DNA from: Acidobacteriota bacterium
Lineage (GTDB): Bacteria; Acidobacteriota; Polarisedimenticolia; J045
DNA: 49,993 bases
Assembly (NCBI GenBank): GCA_003696075.1
Contig: RFHH01000061.1
Location: 1 to 49,993 of the forward strand
Direction of reading: 5' to 3'
Position 1 is the first letter of the stretch, and each line of letters opens with the position of its first letter. This document shows, piece by piece, positions 13,678-22,818 of this stretch. Below the pieces are notes generated by a model. It did no database searches and was not told where the DNA came from. It saw only the letters and a list, made by a program, of their open reading frames with translations. The translations under genes were made by a program, and so were the position numbers.

Positions 13678-16071
13678 GTGAGCGCCCGCCGCTCGACGAA
13701 GTCCGCTCGACGCCGAAGATCGGGGCGCACCGCGGGAGCGCGGGCGCGGCGCCGCCGCGGCGTCGCCATCGGGACGCTCGCCCTGGCGTCGGCCGCGGCT
13801 CTGTGGCTCGGTCTCGCGCTGTGGTCCGCCGGAGAGCGGGCGGTCGCGAGCCTCGAACGCGATCCGCCGAACGCCCCGGTCGAGATCCTCGCGGCACCCC
13901 GGGTGCTGCGTGTCGGCCGGCGGGTCGACCTGTCTGCCGTGGCCGAGGAGCTCGCAGCGCAGCGCTACCGGGCCGTGCCGCGGGTTCCCGCGCGTCCCGG
14001 GGAGTACCGGATCTCGGGGAACCGTCTCGAGGTCTACCGCCGCCCGTTCACCGGACCGCACGGCTACGCGGGCGCGGCCTTCGCCAGGGTGACGGTCGAT
14101 GGAGGGCGGGCGGTGCGCCTCGAGGACGCATCCGGCCGCCCGCTCGGGGCGTTCACCCTGGAGCCGGTCCGGCTCGGCGCCTACCACGGCCCGGAGCTCG
14201 TCGACCGGAGGCCGCTCCCGCTCGACCGGTATCCGCCGCGCCTCGTGCAGGCGGTGGTGGCCGCCGAAGACGCGCGGTTCATGCGACACCGGGGCATCGA
14301 TCTGCGCGCCGTCCTCCGGGCGGCGTGGGCCGACATCAGGGGAGGGGGCCTCGTCCAGGGCGGGAGCACGATCACCCAGCAGGTCGTCAAGAACCGGCTC
14401 CTCGGGCACCAGCGCACCTGGATGCGCAAGCTGCGCGAAGCGATCCTCGCCCTGTACGTCGAGCGCCGCGTTTCGAAAAGACGAATCCTGGAGATCTATC
14501 TCAACGAGGTCTATCTCGGGCAGGAGGGCGCGGTCTCGATCGTCGGCATGCCCGCGGCGGCCCTCCATTACTTCGGCAAGGACATATCCGACCTCACGCT
14601 CGACGAGCAGGCGATGCTGGCGGGGCTCATCGCCTCTCCCGGGCGCTTCGATCCCCGGCGGAGGCCCGAGGCGGCGCGCGCCCGCCGCAACTGGGTGCTG
14701 GAGCGGATGGAGCAGATCGGGGCGATCGATCCAGCCGAGCGGGAGCGTGCGGCGGCCCGCCCGCTGGGCGTGGTCGCGTCCCGGCGGCGGCTCGATCCGG
14801 CGGGCGATCTCCTGGACGCCGTCCAGCGCGAGTTGGTGAGCCGCGGGTGGGAACCGCGCCCGGGTGAGGAGCGCGCGCGCGTGTTCACCACGATCGATCC
14901 GGCCGTTCAACGCGCGGCTCGAGAGGCGTTGCGGAGCGTCCTCGACCGGCTGGAACGGGAGGACCCGCGCCGCGCCCCCCTGGAGGGGGCTGTGGTGGTC
15001 CTCAGGCCGGCGAGCGGGGAGATCCTGGCGATCGTCGGGGGGCGGAAAGGCAGCCGGGGCGCCTTCAACCGGGCGCTCGACGCCCATCGCCAGCCCGGAT
15101 CGGCCTTCAAGCCGTTCGTGGCCCTCACCGCTTTCATCGAAGGCCATTGGCAGCCATCGAGTCTGCTGGCGGACGAGCCGATCGAGATTCGCACCGCCAA
15201 CGGGCTCTGGCGGCCGCGCAACGTGGACGGGCGTTACCGCGGGACGGTGACCCTCCGGCAGGCCATCGAGGAGAGCCTGAACGTCCCGATGGCATGGCTC
15301 GGGCGGACCCTCGGCGCCGAGGCGATCCGGAGCTGGGCCCGGCTCGCCGGTATCCGCTCGCCGCTGCCGAGCGCCGTGTCGCTCGCGCTGGGAACGGGCG
15401 AGGTCACGCCGCTGGAGCTGGCGGTCGCGTACGGAACCATCGGGAACCTGGGGAAGTACCAGGCACCCCGCCTGGTGCGCGGCGTCCGGACCGCGGACGG
15501 CGCGGCGGTGCCTCTCGAGCCGATGGCGCCCCCGGAGAACCGGCTCCCGCCCGAGCCTTGCTATCTCGTCCTCGACATGATGGCCGGCGCGGCCGAGCAC
15601 GGGACGGCCCGCGGCCTCGCCAGCGCCGCTCCGGGGGTGCGCGTCGCCGCCAAGACCGGAACGACCCAGGACGGGCGGGACGCCTGGGGGGTGCTGGTGA
15701 CCGGGGACACGGCGGCGGTCTGTTGGGTGGGGCGGGACGACGGCAAACCCGCCCGTCTGTACGGCGCCGGCGCCGCCATCCCGGTGCTCGCCGAGCTGTT
15801 GCGCCGGGCCGGGTGGCTGCTCCTCGCCCCCCTCCCGGATCCCCCTCCCGGCGTGGTCGAGGTCACGATCGATCCGGACACCGGCGGGCTGGCCACCTGG
15901 CGTTGCCCCCGAAAGGCCCGCGAGGTGTTCACGAGGGACCGCCTCCCGGTGACGTGTCCCCGGCACCGCGGGTTCTTCCAGCGGTTCTTCGGCCGGCGGC
16001 TCGAGCCGGATGGCCGCGGCGGGGGTGCGGGACGCGATGGACGCCCGGCACCCGGGCTGCGTAGACATTGA
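13678..16071 (+). CDS. mrcB: Bifunctional penicillin-binding protein 1B
   Basis: 797 residues from a GTG with GAGAGG just upstream. The order is a basic cytoplasmic tail, one TM (about 24-44), and a UB2H-like segment (about 60-120, ending ISGNRLEVYRRPF as in E. coli PBP1B). The GT51 glycosyltransferase follows with E197 in AAEDARF, GGSTITQQVVKN and RRILEIYLNEVYLG. The transpeptidase has S475-x-x-K478 (GSAFK), SLN at 533-535 and KTG at 659-661. It polymerises lipid II and cross-links peptidoglycan in the periplasm. UB2H normally binds an outer-membrane lipoprotein activator, which supports a diderm host. The stop is 15 bases before the pseudopilin start. All catalytic residues are present. Confidence 0.93.
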   Translation: MSARRSTKSARRRRSGRTAGARARRRRGVAIGTLALASAAALWLGLALWSAGERAVASLERDPPNAPVEILAAPRVLRVGRRVDLSAVAEELAAQRYRAVPRVPARPGEYRISGNRLEVYRRPFTGPHGYAGAAFARVTVDGGRAVRLEDASGRPLGAFTLEPVRLGAYHGPELVDRRPLPLDRYPPRLVQAVVAAEDARFMRHRGIDLRAVLRAAWADIRGGGLVQGGSTITQQVVKNRLLGHQRTWMRKLREAILALYVERRVSKRRILEIYLNEVYLGQEGAVSIVGMPAAALHYFGKDISDLTLDEQAMLAGLIASPGRFDPRRRPEAARARRNWVLERMEQIGAIDPAERERAAARPLGVVASRRRLDPAGDLLDAVQRELVSRGWEPRPGEERARVFTTIDPAVQRAAREALRSVLDRLEREDPRRAPLEGAVVVLRPASGEILAIVGGRKGSRGAFNRALDAHRQPGSAFKPFVALTAFIEGHWQPSSLLADEPIEIRTANGLWRPRNVDGRYRGTVTLRQAIEESLNVPMAWLGRTLGAEAIRSWARLAGIRSPLPSAVSLALGTGEVTPLELAVAYGTIGNLGKYQAPRLVRGVRTADGAAVPLEPMAPPENRLPPEPCYLVLDMMAGAAEHGTARGLASAAPGVRVAAKTGTTQDGRDAWGVLVTGDTAAVCWVGRDDGKPARLYGAGAAIPVLAELLRRAGWLLLAPLPDPPPGVVEVTIDPDTGGLATWRCPRKAREVFTRDRLPVTCPRHRGFFQRFFGRRLEPDGRGGGAGRDGRPAPGLRRH

Positions 16072-16085
16072 CGGAGAGCGGCCGG

Positions 16086-16595
16086 ATGTGCCGGCCGGCG
16101 AGGGTGCCGATGCATCGAGCTGGCGGTGGCTGGGCCCAGAAGGGGCTGACCTTCATCGAGACGCTGGTGGTGGTGGCCTTGATGGGCATTCTGGCTCTGG
16201 GTGCCCTGCCGCTCGTTCACAACCACCAGCGGCACCTCAAGGAGATCGAGCTGAAGCGGAAGCTGAAGATGATGCGGGCGGCGATCGACCGGTACCACGA
16301 GTACGCCGTCCAGGGGATGATCGAGCCCTGGGATCTGGACTGGCACATGTACCCCAAGGACCTCGAGATGCTCGTCGAGGGTGTCGAGGTCAAGCCGGCC
16401 ATCGATCAGGAACCGATCGTGATCAAGTTCCTGCGCCGGATCCCCGTCGATCCGATCACCGGCGAAGCCGAGTGGAGCTGCCGCGGCTACGAGGACGATC
16501 CGGACGAACGCAGGCACGATTGCGAGGACCTGTACGACGTCTTCTCCACGTCGGACGATTTCGCTCTGGACGGAACCGTCTACAGCGACTGGTGA
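16086..16595 (+). CDS. Type II secretion-like pseudopilin (GspG type)
   Basis: 169 residues. It has a type III signal sequence: AQKG, cleavage after G20, then LTFIETLVVVALMGILALGA with Glu at +5, the classic prepilin peptidase site. The C-terminal domain carries LRRIPVDPITGEAEW, which aligns with the 'P-x-D-P-W-G' region of major pseudopilins, followed by an acidic, Ca-loop-like tail (EDDPDERRHDCEDLY). Starts are possible at 16068 (TTG), 16086 (ATG with GGAGAG 8 nt upstream, chosen) and 16110 (ATG). No other T2SS gene is nearby. It directly follows the PBP1B gene, which suggests an envelope-spanning role or a solitary minor pseudopilin. Confidence 0.75.
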   Translation: MCRPARVPMHRAGGGWAQKGLTFIETLVVVALMGILALGALPLVHNHQRHLKEIELKRKLKMMRAAIDRYHEYAVQGMIEPWDLDWHMYPKDLEMLVEGVEVKPAIDQEPIVIKFLRRIPVDPITGEAEWSCRGYEDDPDERRHDCEDLYDVFSTSDDFALDGTVYSDW

Positions 16596-16603
16596 CCGCT
16601 CGC

Positions 16604-18754
16604 TCAGCCGCGGCGATCCGCGCGGGCCAGCGGCGCGTACGCCCGCTCCGAGTACTCGCGGACCATGCGCCGCGCCGAGAAACGGGGCAGCAGGTTTTCC
16701 AGGGCCGCGCGCATCCGCGCGATCCAGGCCCGCGGAAGCCCCTCGCCATCGCGCTCGTAGAAGAGCGGTGCGATTTCGTTCTCGAGCAGCGAGTACAGAG
16801 AAGCGGCGTCCTGCTCGTCCCGGGCGGCCTCGTCGAGATTCGCGTCGGGAGGCGGTCCGATCGTCCAGCCCGCATTCTCCGCCGCCGCTTCGAGCCACCA
16901 ACCGTCGCCGACGGAGGCGTTGAGCACCCCGTTGGCGGCCGCCTTCTGGCCCGACGTTCCGCACGCCTCGAGGGGTGGGCGGGGCGTGTTGAGCCAGACG
17001 TCCACCCCCTGAACGAGGGCCCGCGCGATCCGGAGGTCGTAGTTCTCCAGAAACACGATCCGGCCCCGGAACTCGTCCGATTGCGCATGGCGGTAGAGCT
17101 GCGCGATGAGATCCTGTCCCTCCCGGTCCGCGGGGTGCGCCTTCCCGGCGAAGAGGATCTGCACCGGCCGTTCGGGGTGGCCGACGATCGCCCGCAACCG
17201 CCCCACGTCGCGGAAGAGCAGTCCCGCCCGCTTGTACAGGGCGAAGCGCCGGGCGAAGCCCAACGTCAGGACGGCGGGATCGAGCTGCCGGTCGATGCGC
17301 GCCAGATCCGGCGGCGCAGCCCCGTGCCGGGCGTGCATCCGGCGGAGGTTTTCGCGGGCGATCCGGATGAGCCGCCCCTTCTGAGCCTCGTGGGCGCGCC
17401 ACAGGGCCGCATCGTCGATCGAGGCGAGCGCCTCCCGCCAGGCGGCGCCCCCGCGATCCGCGATCGAGCTCCAGCGGGCCCCGAGCCGCTCTTCGAACAG
17501 TGACCGCAGGTCGGAGCCGAGGAAGCTCTCCGTGTGGATGCCGTTGGTCACCGAGACAATGGCATCGGGGGCATCTCCGAGGAGGGGACGCCACATCGAC
17601 GAGCTGACCTCCTGGTGCTTCCGGCTCACCGCGTTGCGGAACGAGGCCCCCCGCAGGGCGAGCGCCGTCATGTTGAACGGCGCCTCTTCCTCGCTGCCGG
17701 CGCGGCCCAGAGCGAGCAGCTCCTCCGCCGGAACGCCGAGACGGTCCGCCCAGGGAGCGACGTACCGGCGGGCCAGCGCGTCGGCGAACGTTTCGTTGCC
17801 GGCGGGGACGGGCGTGTGCGTCGTGAAGACCGTGTTGGCGGCGACGCGCCGCCACGCGGAGGCCAACGGCTCGCCGGCTCGAAGCTCCCGCGCCAGACGT
17901 TCGAAGAGAACGAAAGCCGAATGCCCTTCGTTGAGGTGCCAGACGGCCGGCTCGATCCCGAGCGCCGCCAGCGCCCGCACCGCGCCGAAGCCGAGCACCC
18001 ATTCCTGGCACAGGCGCATCTCACGGCCCCTCACGTAGAGGAGATGGGTGATCGGCCGGTCCTCCGGGGCGTTCTCGGGGAGGTCCGAGTCGAGCAGCAG
18101 GAGGGGCACGCGCCCCACCTGCAGCTTGTGGACCGCCAGCCGCACCTCCCGGTCGAGAAGGGGCACGCTCACCGCCAGCGGACGGCCGTCCCGGCCGAGC
18201 ACGCGCTGGATCGGGAGGATCGAGGGGTCGATGTCGGGGTGGAAGTGCTGCTGGCGCCCGTCGGCGTCGAGCGTTTGCCGGAAGTAGCCGCGGCGGTAGA
18301 GAAGACCGATCCCGATGAGCGGCAGGCCGATGTCGGAAGCCGCCTTCAGATGGTCCCCCGAGAGGATCCCGAGGCCGCCCGAGTACAGTGGGAGGCTCTC
18401 GTGAAGACCGAACTCGGTCGAGACGTACGCCACGACCCCTCCGGGTTCGGCGCCGGTGGAAGCTTCCCGGGGAGCACCCAGATCCCGATCGAAGGCGCCC
18501 AGGACCGTATCGAACGCGGCGCGAAACGCCTCGTTCGTCTCGAGCGCCCGCCAGGTCCGCGGCTCCAGCTCCAGCAGCACGCCGACGGGGTTGCGGTGCC
18601 GGGCCCACAGCTCCGGATCCAGGCCGGAGAAGAGCTGGCGGGCCGCCGGCTGCCACGTCCACCACAGGTTGTACGCGAGTTCCGCCAGCCGCTCGAAACC
18701 GGGCGGGAGCGTGAGGTCCACGAGGGTCAGGCTGGGGATCGCCAGGGGGTCCAT
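16604..18754 (-). CDS. glgP: Alpha-glucan (glycogen/maltodextrin) phosphorylase
   Basis: 716 residues of the short, AgpA-like branch of GT35 phosphorylases. The N-terminus has ERLAELAYNLWWTWQPAA, the DUF3417-type cap seen in this branch, then STEFGLHESLPLYSGGLG and VWHLNEGHSAFVLFERLAR. The PLP-binding signature EACGTSGQKAAANGVLN has the Schiff-base lysine at K604, followed by DGWW. It should release glucose 1-phosphate from storage glucan or maltodextrin in the cytosol. The chosen ATG has GAGGCGAG upstream; an in-frame upstream codon would add 25 Arg-rich residues and is less likely. It faces the pseudopilin gene with 8 bases between stops, and no other glycogen gene is close. Confidence 0.9.
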   Translation of the reverse strand: MDPLAIPSLTLVDLTLPPGFERLAELAYNLWWTWQPAARQLFSGLDPELWARHRNPVGVLLELEPRTWRALETNEAFRAAFDTVLGAFDRDLGAPREASTGAEPGGVVAYVSTEFGLHESLPLYSGGLGILSGDHLKAASDIGLPLIGIGLLYRRGYFRQTLDADGRQQHFHPDIDPSILPIQRVLGRDGRPLAVSVPLLDREVRLAVHKLQVGRVPLLLLDSDLPENAPEDRPITHLLYVRGREMRLCQEWVLGFGAVRALAALGIEPAVWHLNEGHSAFVLFERLARELRAGEPLASAWRRVAANTVFTTHTPVPAGNETFADALARRYVAPWADRLGVPAEELLALGRAGSEEEAPFNMTALALRGASFRNAVSRKHQEVSSSMWRPLLGDAPDAIVSVTNGIHTESFLGSDLRSLFEERLGARWSSIADRGGAAWREALASIDDAALWRAHEAQKGRLIRIARENLRRMHARHGAAPPDLARIDRQLDPAVLTLGFARRFALYKRAGLLFRDVGRLRAIVGHPERPVQILFAGKAHPADREGQDLIAQLYRHAQSDEFRGRIVFLENYDLRIARALVQGVDVWLNTPRPPLEACGTSGQKAAANGVLNASVGDGWWLEAAAENAGWTIGPPPDANLDEAARDEQDAASLYSLLENEIAPLFYERDGEGLPRAWIARMRAALENLLPRFSARRMVREYSERAYAPLARADRRG

Positions 18755-19120
18755 CGTCTCGCCTCGTCCGCCGCGCCGCGGCCGGCGCAGTGTACCCGCC
18801 TCGGGGCGGTCCGCGGCCGTTCGCCACAACCAGGGTTGCGGGGGGGGCGCGGACGCCGTATCAGCCTTCCGTCAGCCCCGTCCGGGGGTGGGGGCCTGCC
18901 CCTGGACCGTTTTGCTCAGGGGATGAAGCTGCGCCGCGGACGCCGGCCGGCGGAATCGCGACCGACCCCCCGGAAGCGGGCCGGCTCCGTGGACCCGGCT
19001 CGGGGCCGCCCCCGGCCCCGGCTCGGGAGGGGCGGCCGGACGGCATCCGCCACGGCCGGCCGCTCCGGCAGTCATCGCCGTCCCGCTCGCTACGTGGGGG
19101 GATCCGGGTCCGGGATCGGT
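18755..19120. other. Non-coding stretch between glgP and tRNA-Leu
   Basis: About 365 bases, very GC-rich, with no supported gene. The glgP promoter should lie at its left end on the minus strand, but I see no convincing hexamers. Several imperfect inverted repeats near the tRNA end could serve as a transcript end for the secG-tRNA unit; none has a T-run. Confidence 0.4.
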
Positions 19121-19207
19121 TGGTGCCGAAGGCGAGACTCGAACTCGCACGGGGTTGCCCCCACATGGCCCTCAACCATGCGCGTCTGCCAATTCCGCCA
19201 CTTCGGC
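19121..19207 (-). tRNA. leuU: tRNA-Leu (anticodon GAG)
   Basis: 87 nt including an encoded CCA. The acceptor stem GCCGAAG pairs with CTTCGGC. The D arm has GGCGGAATTGGCAGAC, and the anticodon stem CATGG/CCATG encloses loop TTGAGGG with anticodon GAG. A class II variable arm (GTGGGGGCAACCCCGT) and the T-loop GTTCGAGTC are present. It reads CUC. It lies 33 bases downstream of secG on the same strand, the same order as secG-leuU in E. coli, so it is probably processed from the secG transcript. Confidence 0.95.
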
Positions 19208-19240
19208 ACCTGCGTGGCTGGACGCCTCTAGTCTAGCAAA

Positions 19241-19663
19241 TCACTCGCCCGGCGCAGGGGCCTGCTCCGGCTGCCCCGCGGGCGCGGTCTCGCCCTCCGC
19301 CGGGCTCTCGGCGGCGGGCGTTCCTCCCTGGTCCGACGGGGCCTCCCCGGCGGGCGCCTGCTCCGGCACCTCCGGTGCGGCCGGCGTTTCGACCGGGACG
19401 GGCTCGGGGGCGCTCTCCATCACGGAGGAGCCGCCCGGCTGGCTGAGGAAGAACAGCCCCAGGGACGTGAGCATGAAGACCACCGCCGACCAGGTCGTCG
19501 CCTTGCTCAGAACGTTGCTCGCTCCCCGAGGCCCGAAGACCGCCTGGGAGCCGGAGCCGCCGAAAGCGCTGGCGATATCGCCGCCCTTTCCCGTCTGCAG
19601 CAGCACGACGAGGATCAGGAAAATCGACACGAGGATGTGCAGAGCGAGAACCACGGCGTACAC
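19241..19663 (-). CDS. secG: Protein translocase subunit SecG
   Basis: 140 residues. The first 75 match SecG: a hydrophobic hairpin LHILVSIFLILVVLLQTGKG, the SecG signature GGDIASAFGGSGSQAVFG, then a second membrane segment (TTWSAVVFMLTSLGLFFLS). It is an accessory subunit of the SecYEG channel in the inner membrane. The C-terminal half is a Pro/Ala/Glu-rich tail with no structure, longer than in most SecG. The GTG chosen has GGGAGG 6 nt upstream; a TTG at 19705 would add 14 basic residues. It is the last protein gene of the gap-pgk-tpiA-secG run. Confidence 0.88.
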   Translation of the reverse strand: MYAVVLALHILVSIFLILVVLLQTGKGGDIASAFGGSGSQAVFGPRGASNVLSKATTWSAVVFMLTSLGLFFLSQPGGSSVMESAPEPVPVETPAAPEVPEQAPAGEAPSDQGGTPAAESPAEGETAPAGQPEQAPAPGE

Positions 19664-19708
19664 GGCACGCCTCCCGCGCCCCTGCCGGGGCGCCGAAACC
19701 GCCAAAAC

Positions 19709-20488
19709 CTAGCACGAGCCGGAGCCGCAGGCGAGGACGATCCGGTGGAACGGCTCCGCCTCGAGGCTCGCTCCGCCCACCAGGAAGCCGTCGACGTGGG
19801 GTTGGGCGAACAATCCGGCCGCCGATTCCGGCTTCACCGAGCCCCCGTAGAGGATGCGGGTCGCCTCGGCCACGGCGGGCCCGGCGACGGCCGCGAGGAT
19901 GTCCCGCACGAACGCCTGCGTGGCGCCCGCCAGCTCCGGGGTCGCCACCCTCCCGGTGCCGATGGCCCAGACCGGCTCGTAGGCGACCACCAGCTCGTCT
20001 CCGGAGCCGAGCCGAACCTCCGAGAGACCCTGGCGCAGCTGCGCTTCCAGGACCGGCTCGGTCCGCTGGGATTCGCGCTGGTTCTCGCTCTCTCCGATGC
20101 ACAGGATCGGCACCAGTCCGGCGCGGCGCGCCGCAGCGACCTTCCTCGCGATGAAGCGATCGGTCTCGCCGAACTGCTGCCGCCGCTCCGAGTGGCCGAC
20201 GATCACGTACCGGCAACCGGCTTCCTCGAGCATCGGGGCCGACACTTCGCCGGTGACCGGACCCGAAGGCTCGGAGTGGCAGTTCTGTGCCGCGAGAGCG
20301 AGACCGAGCCGCTCCGCGCTCTCGGCCACCGCGGCGAGCGCCGTGAACGGTGGCGCGACGGCGACCTCCACGCCGGACGGCCACGGCTCGGCCTCGAGGC
20401 GTTCGCCCAGTGCCGCGCACCAGTGCCGGGCCGCCCGGCGCGTGTGATTCATCTTCCAGTTGGCGACGACCAGGGGGCGGCGGCTCAT
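19709..20488 (-). CDS. tpiA: Triosephosphate isomerase
   Basis: 259 residues with every catalytic element: N10 and K12 in VVANWKMN, the electrophilic H99 in VGHSERR, the base E171 in VAYEPVWAIGTG, and the phosphate loop ILYGGSVKPE and GFLVGGASL. It interconverts dihydroxyacetone phosphate and glyceraldehyde 3-phosphate in glycolysis and gluconeogenesis. It starts 8 bases after the pgk stop (a GTG at 20500 is possible but would overlap it). A separation of 45 bases leads to secG. Confidence 0.96.
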   Translation of the reverse strand: MSRRPLVVANWKMNHTRRAARHWCAALGERLEAEPWPSGVEVAVAPPFTALAAVAESAERLGLALAAQNCHSEPSGPVTGEVSAPMLEEAGCRYVIVGHSERRQQFGETDRFIARKVAAARRAGLVPILCIGESENQRESQRTEPVLEAQLRQGLSEVRLGSGDELVVAYEPVWAIGTGRVATPELAGATQAFVRDILAAVAGPAVAEATRILYGGSVKPESAAGLFAQPHVDGFLVGGASLEAEPFHRIVLACGSGSC

Positions 20489-20496
20489 CGCGCGCC

Positions 20497-21690
20497 TCAC
20501 GCCCGGCTCAGCGCGGCGACGCCGGGGAGCTCGACCCCGGAGAGCAGCTCCAGCGCCGCGCCCCCGCCGGTGGAGACGTGGTCATAGCGCTCGTCGAGTC
20601 CGAAGCGCCGGGCCGCGGCGGCGGTGTCGCCCCCGCCGAGGACGCGGAACGCGGGGAGCTCGGCCAGGTGAGCGGCGATCGCGCGCGTTCCCTGATCGCA
20701 CCCCGGCGCCTCGAACAGCCCCAGCGGGCCGTTCCACAGAACGGTGCGGACGCTGTCGTCGAGCCGCGAGGAGAACAGCTCGATCGTCTTCGGCCCGATA
20801 TCGACCCCGATCCGTCCCTCGGGAATGGCGGCGTCTGCGGTCGTTTCCAGACCCTCCGCCGCGCGCCCTTCGATCCGCGAGGCGGTGAGGTGGTCCTCCG
20901 GCAACACGACCTCCACGCCACGCTCTCGGGCACGCTCGAGCAACTGCCGGGCGAGATCGACTCGGTCGGTCTCGACCCGTGACGCGCCCACCGGGACGCC
21001 GCGGGCACGCAGGAAGGTGTAGGCCATCGCTCCGCCGATCAGCAGAACGTCCACGCGGGAGAGCAGCTGCTCGATCAACGGGATCTTGTCGGAGACCTTC
21101 GCGCCCCCGAGGATCGCGGCATAGGGATGCTCCGGCGCCTCCACGAGCCGGCCGAGGGCGCGGAGCTCCCGGTCCATGAGGAATCCGGCCGCGCCCCCTC
21201 CGAGGACCTCCGGCACACCGACGACCGAGGCATGAGGCCGGTGTGCGGCGCCGAACGCGTCGTTGACGTACAGCGAAGCGGGCCGCGCGAGCTCGCGGGC
21301 GAACTCGGGGTCTCCCTTCGTCTCCCCCTCGTGGAAGCGGAGATTCTCGAGAAGCAGCAGGTCCCCGTCACGCAACCGCTCCGCCATGGCGGCCACCTCG
21401 GGGCCGACGCAGTCGGGCGCCAGGGGAACCTCCCGCCCCAGGAGTTCCGACAGGCGGCGCGCCACCGGAGCCAGGCTCATCTCCGGGATCCGCTTGCCCT
21501 TCGGGCGCCCCAGATGGCTCGCGCACAGCACCCGCGCGCCGCGCTCGGAGAGGTGGCGGAGGGTCGGCAGGGCCGCCCGGATCCGGCGGTCGTCGGTGAT
21601 CGTGCCGCCCTCGAGGGGGACGTTGAAATCGACGCGGCAGAAGACGGTCCTTCCGGTGACATCGAGATCGGTGACCAGCTTGCACCTCAC
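20497..21690 (-). CDS. pgk: Phosphoglycerate kinase
   Basis: 397 residues, normal length. Signatures are FCRVDFNVPLEGG (substrate-binding Asp/Asn loop), the ASHLGRPKGKR segment, LLLENLRFHEGE, VNDAFGAAHRPHAS, ILGGAKVSDKI (ATP-site Lys), and the C-terminal hinge LGGGDTAAAARRFG with VSTGGGAALELL. It transfers the acyl phosphate of 1,3-bisphosphoglycerate to ADP. The GTG start overlaps the gap stop in a GTGA junction, so translation is coupled to gap. Confidence 0.96.
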   Translation of the reverse strand: MRCKLVTDLDVTGRTVFCRVDFNVPLEGGTITDDRRIRAALPTLRHLSERGARVLCASHLGRPKGKRIPEMSLAPVARRLSELLGREVPLAPDCVGPEVAAMAERLRDGDLLLLENLRFHEGETKGDPEFARELARPASLYVNDAFGAAHRPHASVVGVPEVLGGGAAGFLMDRELRALGRLVEAPEHPYAAILGGAKVSDKIPLIEQLLSRVDVLLIGGAMAYTFLRARGVPVGASRVETDRVDLARQLLERARERGVEVVLPEDHLTASRIEGRAAEGLETTADAAIPEGRIGVDIGPKTIELFSSRLDDSVRTVLWNGPLGLFEAPGCDQGTRAIAAHLAELPAFRVLGGGDTAAAARRFGLDERYDHVSTGGGAALELLSGVELPGVAALSRA

Positions 21691-22760
21691 GTTCCACCTC
21701 CCCGTCCCGCTCCGGGGAACGACCCGGCCAGGACGCGCAGCAGATCGGCGACCCGATTCGCGTAACCCCACTCGTTGTCGTACCAGGCGACGACGCGCAG
21801 CAGGCGATCGCCCGGCCGCTCCACCAGCAGGAGATCCACCACCGCCGAATGCGGGTCCCCGCGGAAGTCGATCGAGACCAGCGGCTCGCCGGTCGTGCCC
21901 AGCAGGCCCGCGAGGGCGCCCGCGGCGGGCTGCTCGAACGCCTCGGCGATCCGCGACCGGTCCGGCAGGGGACCCCTCGTGTGAGCGACGATCTCCACGA
22001 GGCTCACCGTCGCGGTCGGAACCCGCACGGCGAGGCAGCTGAGCCGGCCGGCCAGGGCCGGGAGCACCTCCACCAGCCCGCGGGCCGCGGAGGTCGTGGT
22101 CGGGATCATCGAAAGCAGGGCCGAGCGGCTCCGGCGGGGATCGGGGTGCGGTCCGTCGATCGTCGGCTGCGAACCGGTCGTGCAATGGACGGTGGTCATT
22201 TCGGCCGCCTCGATCCCGAACCGCTCGTCGATCACCGCCAGCGGGAGAGCCGCGGCGTGCGTGGTGCAGGACGCCAGCGACACGACCCGCGCTCCGCGCA
22301 CTCGGGAGGCGAGGGAGCGCCACCCCTCCCGCGCGTCGATCCAGGGACGGCCCCCCTCGACACCGGGAACGACGGTGAGATCGGCGTCGCCCGAAACGGC
22401 GGTGACGATCACCAGGCCGTCCCCGCCGGCGAGATGCTCTCTCGCCCGTCCGCCCTGCGTGAACCGCCCCGTCGCCTCGATCACGACCGACACCTCGTGG
22501 CGCCGCCAGAACGAGGCGCAGGGTTCCGCCGCCGAACCGAAGGCCAGTTCGCGCTCGCCGACCACCAGCCGGTCGCCGTCCAGGGCTTCGACCCGCCCGG
22601 GAAAGGGGCCGTGGATGCTGTCGTGCCGGAGAAGGTGCGCCACCGCGGCCGCCCCGGCGCGGTCGTTCACCGCCACCACCGTCACTTCCGGGTCGTCCCG
22701 CAGCAAGCGAAGGAGGGCGCGGCCGATCCGGCCCGCCCCGTTCAATCCCACTCGCAGCAT
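21687..22760 (-). CDS. gap: Glyceraldehyde-3-phosphate dehydrogenase, divergent
   Basis: 357 residues. Features of phosphorylating GAPDH are present: GLNGAGRIGRALLR (usual GFGRIGR), the VND end of the second strand, IEATGRF, the active-site cysteine C165 in SLASCTTH, H192 in TTVHCTTG, IPTTTSAARG, and DNEWGYANRV near the end. It oxidises glyceraldehyde 3-phosphate with NAD(P) and phosphate. It is unusual in several places: the near-invariant SCTTNC is SCTTHAAA, and the substrate loop has SMIPTTTSAARGLVEVLPAL instead of the usual G-A-A-K-A. About 20 residues of extra length are spread over the first domain. It may be a paralog with altered cofactor use or rate, but its place before pgk-tpiA argues that it is the glycolytic enzyme. 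Confidence 0.88.
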   Translation of the reverse strand: MLRVGLNGAGRIGRALLRLLRDDPEVTVVAVNDRAGAAAVAHLLRHDSIHGPFPGRVEALDGDRLVVGERELAFGSAAEPCASFWRRHEVSVVIEATGRFTQGGRAREHLAGGDGLVIVTAVSGDADLTVVPGVEGGRPWIDAREGWRSLASRVRGARVVSLASCTTHAAALPLAVIDERFGIEAAEMTTVHCTTGSQPTIDGPHPDPRRSRSALLSMIPTTTSAARGLVEVLPALAGRLSCLAVRVPTATVSLVEIVAHTRGPLPDRSRIAEAFEQPAAGALAGLLGTTGEPLVSIDFRGDPHSAVVDLLLVERPGDRLLRVVAWYDNEWGYANRVADLLRVLAGSFPGAGRGGGT

Positions 22761-22818
22761 CGGCGCCCCCTTCGGCGTTCCGCCGCCGGCGCGAGGCTCC
22801 CATCCTGACACGGAAGCT

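Noticed and set aside
12335-13681. A 448-residue plus-strand open frame over the PanE-like gene
   Set aside because: It is antisense to a well-supported Rossmann-fold protein and has no domain of its own.
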